The notes below the pieces were generated by a model. The model saw only the letters and a list, made by a program, of their open reading frames with translations, made no database searches and was not told the DNA's origin. Shown here one piece after another: positions 1 to 9,301 of a stretch of DNA of 64,000 nucleotides; positions within the stretch are counted from its first letter, which is position 1, and the number at the start of each line of letters is the position of its first letter. This stretch comes from Ancistrus triradiatus (taxonomy: Eukaryota > Chordata > Actinopteri > Siluriformes > Loricariidae), in NCBI GenBank assembly GCA_025084515.1, contig JAJAGP010000961.1:1-64000 (forward strand), given 5' to 3'. Made by a program: the position numbers and the translations under genes.

Positions 1-883
1 ATATTAAATCAAGAATTTGACCATGCTTGTGAGTTGGAAAGTCAACGTGTTGAGACAAATCAAAGCTGTTGAAATCGCCGAGCATAATTATGGAGGAAGA
101 AGAGGAACTTGCGCAAGTGAGTACCTCACCAAGTTCTGAAAGAAAATCAGAGATGGAGCACTTGGGAGGACGATAGATGAGTAGAATGGAAATCAGACAT
201 GGGCCAGCAACCTTCAATGTCAGAAGCTCAAAGGATGCGACCTCATGAACATTGCATAGAGTCAGATTAACGGTAGAGTTAAACAGAACAGCTAGACCCC
301 CACCACGACCTGAACATCGGGGGACAGAATAGTATTTAAATCCAGGGGGGGTAGCAGCATTCAGATGGAAAAAATCACCAGGCACCTGCCAAGTCTCATT
401 CAAAAAACATACATCAAGATGGTGTTGACCAATGAAATCCTGGAGAAATGCAGCTTTATCGATGAGTGAACGACAGTTGAACAGGCCAACGTTCAGGGAA
501 CAGCGTAAGGAAGATGGGAGAGTGTAAGATGGAGTGCTGGTCCGAGGCACCACCTGCAGAATGCTGAAGTCCACTCCACGGGGTGTTCTATACGGCCGTC
601 TTCTGGAACCCAGAGCTGTAATCCACACCTCAGGAGATCTAGCCTTGACTTGACGATGCCTTCGACCACGATAGATATAACGGGGTCTTCTTGTGATCCC
701 AATAGAGCAGCACAGGCGGTAGATTGATGGATCCAGATGATGTGAGGAACATAGACAGCGGAGATCATCAGAGGAGTAAGCAAGTTGAGAACTGGGATGA
801 CTGTCAGCTGCACCAGTAGTTGCTGCTACGGCAGTATGGAGTTCGAAAAAGTAAACGAGAAACAGTAGCGTTGTGACGTACAT
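1..883 (-). CDS. L2/CR1-like LINE ORF2, N-terminal endonuclease part (runs off window)
   Basis: An uninterrupted minus-strand frame of 294 codons runs from an ATG at 883-881 to the window edge. It encodes the apurinic-endonuclease-like domain that nicks target DNA for a non-LTR retrotransposon. Visible landmarks, in order: an RYIYRG basic stretch after residue 70, LNVGLFNCRSL (start of the endonuclease), FLNETW (catalytic Glu region), SGRGGGLAVL, IYRPP and LGDFNSFD (catalytic Asp-Asn), then FPTHKHGQILDL. This order is that of fish L2/Maui-type ORF2. The reverse transcriptase would lie beyond position 1. The first ~20 residues are strongly hydrophobic and look like a signal or membrane segment, which is unusual for ORF2, so the true start could be further downstream. 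No stop or frameshift is visible, so this copy may be young. Confidence 0.8.
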   Translation of the reverse strand, partial: MYVTTLLFLVYFFELHTAVAATTGAADSHPSSQLAYSSDDLRCLCSSHHLDPSIYRLCCSIGITRRPRYIYRGRRHRQVKARSPEVWITALGSRRRPYRTPRGVDFSILQVVPRTSTPSYTLPSSLRCSLNVGLFNCRSLIDKAAFLQDFIGQHHLDVCFLNETWQVPGDFFHLNAATPPGFKYYSVPRCSGRGGGLAVLFNSTVNLTLCNVHEVASFELLTLKVAGPCLISILLIYRPPKCSISDFLSELGEVLTCASSSSSSIIMLGDFNSFDLSQHVDFPTHKHGQILDLI

Positions 884-1408
884 TATGACTGCAAGCCACT
901 CAGCAAAACCATCAATAGTGGTGTTGTAGCTGCCGATAAGAGTGGATGATGATAATTAGCGAAGCGTAGCTGTAGCAATCGCGGTACGAAGCCACGTTAG
1001 CCAACACACAACCAAGCACCAGAGAGACAATCCGACAGCGCCTTCAGAAGCCGGAGAAAACTGAGAGCAAACAGCGAAATGAGCAAAAGAAATTTATTCA
1101 CCTCCCAGTCGCTCGGGCCAGGTAGTATGAAGAGGGCTCGTAGACAAACGTAAAGCAATAAAAACAGCAAGCCAAGCCGGCTAGAGCTCCATAAGCAGCG
1201 CTATCGGGAGTGCAGCAGCAAACAAATACAGCGCAGTCAAAGTCACAAAAACCGATAAATCCCATATAAGGTCACAGCTGGTGAATCACAGGTAAGAAAA
1301 GCGGAAAAAGAAAAAAGCGGAAAAAAAGTAACCGTAAAAGTAATAGAAGTCCAGTGAGAAGAGGCAATGTTTACACACACGCTCGACGTACTCTCAACCG
1401 GAAGTAAA
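884..1408 (-). mobile_element. Leader region of the L2-like LINE
   Basis: Directly upstream of the LINE reading frame, on the same strand, lies about 0.5 kb without a long open frame. It ends where the gypsy-class reverse transcriptase sequence stops abruptly near 1,408. I read it as the LINE 5' untranslated region, inserted next to or into the older gypsy element. The exact 5' end of the LINE is not certain. Confidence 0.45.
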
Positions 1409-1617
1409 CTTTAAGGTGTAGAACGGCTTCTAAGTCCTTTTGGTCTATTTGGATGCCTTCACTTGATACCAAACGCCCAATATATCTCACCTGGTGTTTA
1501 AACAACTCGCATTTCTTCGGACGCAGCTTGATCCCATGCTCTCGTAGAGTACTCATCTTAAATCTTTGACGTGATCACTGAATGTCTTTGAATAGCAGAG
1601 CACGTCATTGTAGCAAA
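1408..1617 (-). pseudogene. Continuation of the element A reverse transcriptase after the insertion
   Basis: On the minus strand this piece resumes exactly where the frame at 3,833 stops. It reads VLCYSKTFSDHVKDL, then LREHGIKLRPKKCELF and VRYIGRLVSSEGI, the typical thumb region of gypsy reverse transcriptases. Homology ends near 1,408, where the LINE leader begins. The bases around the break (GATGACGT here, GATGATGT at the other side) look like a short duplicated target. Confidence 0.75.
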
Positions 1618-3832
1618 CCTAGGACTACACTTTAATTGGATTAATTTTTAATTAAACTTTATTAATTAAATTATATTAATTAATTAAGAAATACGGGGCA
1701 CCACCAAATCGATTATTAAAAATATAAATAATTCACTGGCCGATCTGGAAACCAGGAAAAAGAAACGACAAACTTGATCAGTCTAGATCTGAATAGTGAA
1801 TTCAAAGTAGTTTTCTCGACCTTTGAATGAATGAACTCTCACACCAGGCGGCAAATTCAAAAGGGTTTATAAACAAGTTTATTAACTACAAACAAGGCAA
1901 TACCAACAGATTATCTAATGTAATAACGAGTGTATCACAGAGTTAAAATCATAAAATGACGATGAACATGTATATATCGCAGTATGGAGAACAGGGAATA
2001 ATGGCAAGCGTACACATTACAGTAATAAAATCAGAAAAACCAAGAGGACTCTATGTGTAACTTATCGGTCGCGCAATAATTACCAACGTTGCAAATGCTA
2101 CTGGTAGACCTAATTATATTGAACGTGAAGAATATGGTGGAAACTACTTAGGCGTGGATAAGTCTATGTTTAAGCGGGTTTAAAAGATTAACAACTTAAG
2201 ACCCGAGCATCAGGGAACCCAGAAAAAGCCATAAATGGTACTCGCCTGGAAGGTCACTCGAGTGGTTCGGGGCATTTCCACCCTGGCCCAGCCGTCCAAA
2301 GGCACGATTTTTGGGGAGCTTAGTGTCCGTCTTTCGTTGCCCACCGTAACTCTGACAGGCGTCTTTCAGCGGCTTAGCTACTTTGGGTTCTTGCCGATGG
2401 TTGACCACGTTGACTTGGTGACTTTAAAATGGCGTCCTTCCCAATTTAGGCTGAGGGCTTCATGCGAATCGGCGTCTCGCATGCGTACAACTCAGGATTT
2501 ATCTTGGCCACAGATAAAGGTGGAGTTGGCGCGTTTCTAAAACCACGAGCTTCAACAAAAACTTGGAAAAACTTGTATGGTACAAAAATGGTTCGAGCTT
2601 AGAGTCTGGTTGGTCTTTTAACTATCTTCTAGTTCAGCGATACCGAACTACTTAAGACGCTGCTTACTGATGCTGTTACAAGGAAAACTTTAAAGTAAAC
2701 GCGAAAAACTTGAGTAAAATGAATAATCAAAAACGCTACAAAAAGGAAAAAACTATAAAAGACAAAGGAAAGACTTAAAGAACATAAAGGACACAAGACT
2801 TGAAGCTAGCTTACCACGCGGTCGTCCTGCGTTGCTTTTTGAATTGTTCCGGCTCGGGGGGCGGGCTGGAGGCGGGAATAAGGGAGTTGCCCTTACTTAG
2901 CCAAGAGAAGCTGACTCCTCAGTTAAAGCCCCTCCTATCATGGTTAAGTCTATTATTCATCACCATATGAGCTAGACGTTCTAACTCGGATTAAAAATAT
3001 ATTCTTACATATCTAAAGTGATTAAAAAGTATCACCCAAATAACCACAAAAAAATCCTCAGTTACAAGTTTAGATGCAGACTTTGTTGTAAGGTTCAGAG
3101 ATGATCAAAAGCACCTTGAATTGATAACCTAGAACATTGTTAAAGCATTTTAACTACAGCACAGGCATTTACTATACTTTTAAACTAAACAATACTATGA
3201 TTAATACAAGCTGTAGGAACGGTACATTGTAAATAACTTCATGTTTGTTGCACAAATTATTAAAACCCGATCGATCAAAACACATAGGCAAAAGCTGTTA
3301 TTTCTATATATCATACTAAACTGCTATATATCATACTAAACTACTTTAATACAATTATTAAAGTTTGTCTCTTTTTAGAACGAAAGCTGAGTTTCTTGGT
3401 TTTTTAAGAGGGAAGACGATAGTTTCATGACCGTTTCTTGATGTCGTCGTAAATCTCCAGGGGTGTTTTCTGGCGCCAGGCTTGGGTGATAAGGTTTGCA
3501 AGAGAGGCTGTGATGACAGAGTTCAAACTATGGGGAAGAAAGTCGTTAATTTTTTGCAACAGTCAGAGGAAAATTGAGAAAGCTTGGTGGCCTGGACCGT
3601 TGAAACCCCCTTCTTAAGATTAGCACATGGACTTAGTTTATGATTGGAGATGTCGAAGGTTGTATGTCTTGTTTGAACAGACGTCCAATTCTGTTGGTTT
3701 CAGAAAGAGTCAACCGTTGGAGTCAAACGGTGGGGGTTAAGATCCTGTCCAGATGTTGGGCCTTCTTGCATTCCAAGATGTTGTAAAGTTTATGACTTGG
3801 GGGAAGAAGGTAAAGAGAGGGAGATACAGCGA
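1618..3832. mobile_element. 2.2-kb unclassified insertion inside the gypsy reverse transcriptase
   Basis: AT-rich DNA lying between the two halves of the reverse transcriptase. It is flanked by a short near-identical repeat around the YLDD codons. On the minus strand it has an AATAAA signal near 1,880 and a possible short C-terminal coding end near 3,440-3,520 (contains LITQAWRQKTPLEIYDD before a stop). Its other minus-strand end is a very AT-rich tract with repeated TTAAT. I could not assign it to a family. A truncated LTR element or solo LTR is my best guess, at low confidence. Confidence 0.4.
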
Positions 3833-4576
3833 TCACGCTACATCATCTAGGTATGGGGAGCAGCATTCGTCTCGCAGACCATCTAGAATGCCCTCCATAG
3901 ACCTTTGGAATGCTGCTGGGGCGTTCGTAAGGCCAAACGGAAGACGATTCCACTCGTAGAGTCCCCATGGAGTACTAAAAGCGGTCAGATGCCTCGAGGT
4001 CTCATCAACAAAACCCTGGTGGTAAGCGCTGCCCTGATCAAGTATGGAAAACCAAGAATAGCCACCTAGGTTGTCCAGCAGATCTTGAATACGTGGAAGT
4101 GGGTGACGATCAGGAATAGTCTTGTGGTTCAACTCTCGGAAGTCCAAACACAGACGCAAGCTGTTATCTTTTTTTCGGACGCAAACCACCGGAGACAAGT
4201 ATGAAGAAGTGGACCTTCTTATCCAGCCACGGTCAAGTAAATTTTGTACATACTCTTTCACCTCTCTGTACAGACGCTTTGGGATTGAGTTATAACTCTT
4301 TTGCACAGGTGCTTCATCCCGCAGATGTATTTTTAGTTGCAGGTCTGGGATGCATCCGATGTCTGCTTCATCTTTAGCAAAGACATCTGACTCATTGTAC
4401 AGCATTTCTTTTACCACCTTTTGCTCATTCTCTTCAAGGTGGGACAAGTCAACAGGGGGATGCCATTTCTCTTTAGCTGTTGCTTTAAACGAGTGTCCAT
4501 CTCCCTCTGGACCTAAATTAGCTAGCTCACTTCGGTTAAACTGTGCTGTGCATGTGTGAGCAGTGGGAAATGGCAT
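3833..4576 (-). pseudogene. Reverse transcriptase of gypsy-class element A, cut at the YLDD motif
   Basis: 247 codons in the same phase as the upstream gag-protease frame. It shows the standard gypsy order: the linker before RT, LDRGWIRRSTSSYLSPVV, RLCLDFRELN, DRHPLPRIQDLLDNL, SILDQGSAYHQ, LTAFSTPWGLYEW, LPFGLTNAPAAFQ and YLDDV, the metal-binding aspartates of the polymerase. In the family LDLK/LDLR-type residues are usual where this copy has LDQG. Sequence homology stops right after YLDD, where unrelated DNA begins. The missing continuation is found 2.2 kb away at 1,408-1,617. The copy cannot make a whole polymerase. Confidence 0.85.
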
Positions 4577-4606
4577 AGCCTCTTTAGCCCCACAGGAATG
4601 CTGTAA

Positions 4607-6991
4607 TTACTGTACTTCTATAATATCTTCTAGAGTGCCCAGGACGGTTCTTCTCGGGAGATAAATGTCATGTTTGGTTGAGTTCTGAAGGGGGATCTTC
4701 ACGAGTTTAGAAAATACACTGGGGATATCTACGAGCGTGGGAAATGGATCTAGACCCTCAGGGCAATTGCTCTCAGGACTAGGTTGGAAGAGCATTGTCC
4801 CCCCCTCTGGCTTTGTTCGAAGTCGGCACTTTACTTCATAAATTTGACCAGCAGGAACGATTACCCCCTTCCTCCCCACTCTTATGTTAAATGACAGGAA
4901 TGCTTCTTCAGGTCTCAGCATCTGAAGAACAGAGACCAGGGACTCCACTGCACTCTCATTAACACTCAAAGCTTCCTTGAGTAAGGCTGTAATATCAACT
5001 CCACTCTGCTGTTCATGGTTTTGTCTTATAATCTCGGCAATTACGTTGCTACCCACAAGAGCACAGTTAACAGAGCTCTGACCAATTAAAACAGGTACTC
5101 TAATAGCTACATGTCTCTCACTACATATCTGGAGGTCAACTTCTGCCCATCCCTCAAAAGGAACACTTGTCCCATTAGCTGCAGATACTTCAAGAGGGTG
5201 TTCGGTGAATAGAGTGTTGAGAGGCAGTATTTGGAGCCTAGGCAAATATTTCTCTACCCATTCCTTTCCTACAATGGTCACCTGAGCCCCTGAGTCAAGC
5301 AACATTTGGATAGGAACATCATTAATTGCACATGACACCAGACACCTTTTGCCTATGAGTTGGGCTACATTTTTCCCATGAGCTGTACAGGGCTGATTTG
5401 ACTTAACGGCATGGGTTCCAACGCAGTGCTCCGGCACTGGGGGCTTTTCAATAACGATGGTCACTGGCGGCCCCCCTCCCAGTGACCTCACCTCGTTTCC
5501 CAACGGCTTCCTCTGCAAGCAGCCAATTGCCCTATGTCCCACCTGGCCACATATGAAACAATGAGGACAGCTCACATTGTTTTGCTGTACACAATTCTGA
5601 GATCTGCCTTTTACCTCAGTTGTTGGTGTTGTATGGTGAACTGAAGGTGGGATGGAGGTGCTCTCAGCAGGTTTTATCATCTGGGCCAAACTTTTGGTTA
5701 ATGAGGACACTTGGGCTGTCAATTCCATAATGGCAGCACGGCTGGCCTTTAACTCAGAGTCAACATTGGCAAGTTTAGACTGCTTATCCTGTGCACTACT
5801 GGTATGCTGAGTGGCACTCACAGTTACCAGTCGGGTTTTAGCTACTGTCCCAAGGCGTTTTAATCTCTCTGTCTCCTCACTTGTGGACTTGGTGACCTGT
5901 TCCAAAAGGCAGTCATCACTAACCTGCAGGTCTGTGAGGTAAGGTTTAAGATCACGTCTAACATGGCTACTTTTCTCATTTAGCCCCTGGTACAGGGTGT
6001 GTAGGTATGTGCCCTGAACAAGCTTTCTGTCATAACTAAAGTCAGTACCAGGTTGTTGTGACTCAAAAAGAACTCGCTGTTTTAGACCCATTATTCGATA
6101 CAGAAACTGCTGTGGGCTCTCTTTGTCTTGCTGTTTAGCGTTACTTAACTCTAAAAAGAGTTCAGTACTGCTTTTATCTCTAATATGTGAGCGGAGAAAT
6201 CGTTTTAACTCATCTACAGTTAGGTCATTCTTATTAGTGAGCATCTCCCTAAAAGTCCCTGGTTTGGTTATCTTAAGAACTGTACGGATGATCTCCGACT
6301 CATTAAACCCCTCTTGTAACCCTTCATCTAGTTGTTTACAAAGGCAGCTGTATGACATTTCAGAACCGGCATCAGAGATTTGACCACCATGAAGCTTAAA
6401 CTCTCGACGCGGAAAGAGAGCGGCTACATCAGCGAACCTCACTACCTGATCAGCGATGCTGGAGGGTGGACTAGCTTCAAACGCAGAAACACCACTAGCA
6501 CCCCTTGTGGAAAACCTGAATGGTGGCTGAGTAGTGTGGTCCTTGGGTGAGGTGTTAGTGTCTCTGTCCCTGGGACAATGTGGTGTTGCACTGTCGACAG
6601 TTTCGGCAGACAAATGCAGATCTGGAGACAAGTGATCGGAATGCGTTGGTATAACAGGTCCTGGCTGATGAGAAGTTGTGTCGTCCCTTTGAAGTGGTGC
6701 AGATTCATCAGCACTATCTGTTCCAAACTTCCTGGTCATCAGATCAGTAAGCATGTCATCCAGAAAAAGGAGTTGAGACATGCCCTCATCTTCCATACCT
6801 CTCAATCGCTCACCTCTTAGGTAATCGAAAACAAAGTCATAAAGTTCTGGTTCGCTTAGGTCGGCAGGGCTGGATGTCGCTTCACCCGCATCAATCGCCT
6901 GTGCCACATTCTGCAGCTGACTGGCATTCAAAGCTGAAAGTCTCTTCTGAATCTTGAAAACCAGCATCTGCCTTGGGGTAGTAATAGCCAT
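4607..6991 (-). CDS. Gag-protease polyprotein of gypsy-class element A
   Basis: A frame of 794 codons if it starts at the ATG at 6,991, just after the leader. The open frame itself extends back to 7,222, inside the LTR. It encodes the structural capsid precursor followed by the aspartic protease. The middle contains a capsid-like region, then a coiled region rich in Ser, Thr and Gln. A CCHC zinc knuckle CFICGQVGHRAIGC follows at 5,519-5,560 (C-x2-C-x4-H-x4-C), and a protease active site LLDSGAQVTIVG near 5,285. The frame ends at TAA 4,609-4,607. The next frame, encoding reverse transcriptase, is in the same phase, so gag-pro and pol are separated here by a single stop codon. Confidence 0.8.
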   Translation of the reverse strand: MAITTPRQMLVFKIQKRLSALNASQLQNVAQAIDAGEATSSPADLSEPELYDFVFDYLRGERLRGMEDEGMSQLLFLDDMLTDLMTRKFGTDSADESAPLQRDDTTSHQPGPVIPTHSDHLSPDLHLSAETVDSATPHCPRDRDTNTSPKDHTTQPPFRFSTRGASGVSAFEASPPSSIADQVVRFADVAALFPRREFKLHGGQISDAGSEMSYSCLCKQLDEGLQEGFNESEIIRTVLKITKPGTFREMLTNKNDLTVDELKRFLRSHIRDKSSTELFLELSNAKQQDKESPQQFLYRIMGLKQRVLFESQQPGTDFSYDRKLVQGTYLHTLYQGLNEKSSHVRRDLKPYLTDLQVSDDCLLEQVTKSTSEETERLKRLGTVAKTRLVTVSATQHTSSAQDKQSKLANVDSELKASRAAIMELTAQVSSLTKSLAQMIKPAESTSIPPSVHHTTPTTEVKGRSQNCVQQNNVSCPHCFICGQVGHRAIGCLQRKPLGNEVRSLGGGPPVTIVIEKPPVPEHCVGTHAVKSNQPCTAHGKNVAQLIGKRCLVSCAINDVPIQMLLDSGAQVTIVGKEWVEKYLPRLQILPLNTLFTEHPLEVSAANGTSVPFEGWAEVDLQICSERHVAIRVPVLIGQSSVNCALVGSNVIAEIIRQNHEQQSGVDITALLKEALSVNESAVESLVSVLQMLRPEEAFLSFNIRVGRKGVIVPAGQIYEVKCRLRTKPEGGTMLFQPSPESNCPEGLDPFPTLVDIPSVFSKLVKIPLQNSTKHDIYLPRRTVLGTLEDIIEVQ

Positions 6992-7099
6992 TGTTACTGG
7001 ACACTGGCAACCTCTGCTCTTTAGATGACTCACAACACTGCAGCCTTCTCTGAAGCTTTTGGCACCAGTCGTCGTTGCAATACTCTCCTCCCCAGCTAG

Positions 7100-7117
7100 A
7101 TCCCGGACGAGCCCCCA
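7100..7117 (-). other. Primer binding site, proline tRNA
   Basis: The minus strand reads TGGGGGCTCGTCCGGGAT, the 18-base complement of the 3' end of tRNA-Pro. It sits two bases downstream of the LTR end, where the primer for minus-strand synthesis must anneal. This fixes both the LTR boundary and the orientation of the element. Confidence 0.9.
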
Positions 7118-7119
7118 AT

Positions 7120-8033
7120 TGTTGCCGGCACCAGACCTAGGGGATATCTGGGCCAGCAGCAACTGATACACAGGCTGGGCAGCACTGTGGATCTGTGGAT
7201 TAATGAAGAAACAAAGACACACGTGTTAATGTCCCTTAGTCGAAGCCAGCGCGAGTTTATTTATTTCTGAACTACAACCTTTTTTTTCAGTTCGTCAGTT
7301 TCAGAATTATATTTTCTCAGTACAAAAACAAGATATATAAAACGACAGAAACACACAGACACACACAGCAGTGGTCAATTCAGCCTAGTGTCACCAGTTT
7401 CATATTTTACAGAAACAGAAATAGCACTTCAGATTATTTAAACTCTCTTAATTTGCACTGATATTAGGCTTCCACTACTTAATTAACCAGTGTAAACTTC
7501 AAGAAAAGATTATATTCAAAGTAACGAGGTACATCTGTAGTCATAATCACAACCATTTTGTCCATAGTACTAATGAAGCACTCCACGTGGTGAATATACC
7601 AAAGGGAAAAAACTCTCCGTTGCAACCCAACAACAGACCTCAGAACTGCTCTGTAACAAAGCATGGCGATACAGCTTTACCCTTTACATATTTGCTATTT
7701 GATATGTAGAAACTGTAATTATGAGTGAGTATTAAGACTCTTTCTTATCTGTTTTAATTACAGTGGCGTTTCAACATGACAAAACATCACCAAAAACTGC
7801 ACAACATACATATTTGATTATCCCTACAGATGTACACATGAACTAACGTATGTCAGAAACACTTTTAAGTACCTGTGGATTAATGAAGAAACAAAGACAC
7901 ACGTGTATGTCTTAGTCGAAGCCAGCGCGAGTTTATTTCTGAACTGCGCATGCTCAGGGCTAGACATTAATGTTCCTTCAAATAATCCCAAAGGCCGTAC
8001 AGCGCCACATCTCGGCTGAATGGTGGAACAACA
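7120..8033 (-). repeat. 5' LTR of gypsy-class element A
   Basis: 914 bp bounded by TGTTGCCGG (plus-strand start) and GGAACAACA (plus-strand end), directly next to the primer site. Inside it an ~80-bp segment occurs twice as a direct repeat (7,191-7,276 and 7,871-7,941). Each copy carries an AATAAA-type poly(A) signal on the minus strand followed by the same downstream bases. Either the R region was duplicated or about 0.6 kb was inserted between two copies. The start codon of the long 871-codon frame at 7,222 lies inside this LTR, so it is not the real gag start. Confidence 0.7.
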
Positions 8034-8039
8034 TTAATC

Positions 8040-8521
8040 AAAATATGAAATGGTTGGCTGAAATGGTTGTAAAATGGCTGAAATGGTTGTAAAACTGTGA
8101 AAATCTCCTGAAAGACCAGGTACATTCTTAGTTATGGTGTTGACTCCACACCCTGTTGATTAAATCTCTGCATTCTTCTTGTTCTGCATGTTAAGATTTA
8201 AGAAGAAGAAGTTCGTGACCACAGAACACATTAGCAAGTTCAAATTAGGTTAATGAGAAGGAAATAATCAGTAAGTCTCTAATGTTTCGTGTAGTGACAA
8301 AGGAATAGGTTTACTAAACTTGCAGTTCTTTATGGATGATTGTGAAAAAGTTGACATCTCCTGGAGGCATATATCTAAATAAACATCTGCAGATCTACGA
8401 GTTGTATGAGTATAACATGGCCACTTGTTTGAGTGTTGTCCCTTTACAGGGCTATAATAGAAGCATCACTGAGTTCATTAGACCGACACTGTACGAGCAT
8501 CACAGCAGAGTTTAGGTATCG
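8040..8521 (+). promoter_or_regulatory. WxxW array module: orphan promoter and exon 1 (copy at 8.4 kb)
   Basis: This stretch repeats the upstream region, TATA-like box and first noncoding exon of the WxxW genes. The box reads TATAATAG at 8,453-8,460, one change from the TATAAAAG of the best copies. Exon 1 ends TATCG at 8,521 before an intact donor GTAAGCACAG. No ATG-containing exon 2 follows; after about 90 bp the sequence becomes the array spacer. It is almost identical to 18,053-18,453. Confidence 0.65.
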
Positions 8522-8639
8522 GTAAGCACAGGTACATTATTGGTAAATGTGTTGATTCTTGAACCTCTTGATTACATCTGTGCATTCTTTGTTCCAGCAG
8601 TGCAGTTCAACTACAGTTAAATCTTTTAACAAGGAGCTT

Positions 8640-9301
8640 GTCCTCTAGGTGGAACAAATTGAGCTTCTTCATCCAACAGAATTCTTAAAATCATGTAGAA
8701 CGTAGAGCACATTTCAGTCCTAGTCAAAATCGGTAAACTCTACAAGGACTCCGCTTCCAGGTTAATTAACTTTTGTTGTTGGTTTTGTTGTTACTATTGT
8801 TATTTGTAAAGATTCTAGCAATTTAGTTGCAAGGCTTGTGTAGCACCTGTTAATTGCTGATTAGCATTCATTCACAGTCCTTAGTGAAGTTTAGTATAAA
8901 TACAACCGAAAGCTAATCAGCTAAATCAGCTAATCACTTGAAAACTATTTCTGGAGGTTAGCAGCAGCTGTAGTGGAAGCCTATCTGCCTCAGCATCTCT
9001 GCACGAAGACTAGGGAGTCTACCTGCTGGGATCTACAGAGGAAGTACAATGACAAAGTGCAACGAGGACAGACCGCTCAGCACTCAACATGTACATGTCT
9101 GTTAAATCTGACCTACACCAACAACTAACAATGTGTTTGTGGAGGATCCCAGTCCTTAATACTTCTCATTGCAGACATCTCTCCTTGTGCAGATGTGACC
9201 TCACTCAGCTTGCCTTTCCACCTCGGTCTGGCACTGTGCAGGATATCTCTGGAACTGTCAGTCAGTACAAAAAACGACTTCATCACTACTGCCTATGCTT
9301 C
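8640..9301. repeat. WxxW array spacer module
   Basis: Noncoding segment repeated at about 19,150-19,490 and 23,940-24,590. Shared landmarks are a GAGCTTGTCCTCTAGGTGGA-like start, an AACATGTACATGTCTGTTAA block and a TGCCTATGCT end. In the other two places it leads into a promoter module. Here it is cut by the Tc1 element at 9,302. Short frames inside it are not conserved as proteins. Confidence 0.6.

Larger units (their letters stand above)
1371..8033 (-). mobile_element. Gypsy-class LTR retrotransposon A, 5' part, interrupted and truncated
   Basis: Minus-strand element: 5' LTR (7,120-8,033), proline-tRNA primer site (7,100-7,117), gag-protease frame (6,991-4,607), reverse transcriptase frame (4,576-3,833), a 2.2-kb foreign insertion, and the continuation of reverse transcriptase (about 1,617-1,408). 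Everything 3' of the reverse transcriptase (RNase H, integrase, 3' LTR) is missing and replaced by the LINE. The LTR starts TGTTGTTCC and ends GGCAACA on the minus strand, giving the expected TGTTG/CAACA inverted ends. Beyond 8,033 the sequence is immediately that of the WxxW array spacer. The element is therefore anchored on its 5' side but has no partner LTR in the window. Confidence 0.8.

Noticed and set aside
7479..7664. 61-codon frame in the gypsy LTR
   Set aside because: Lies in noncoding LTR sequence, no known motif.
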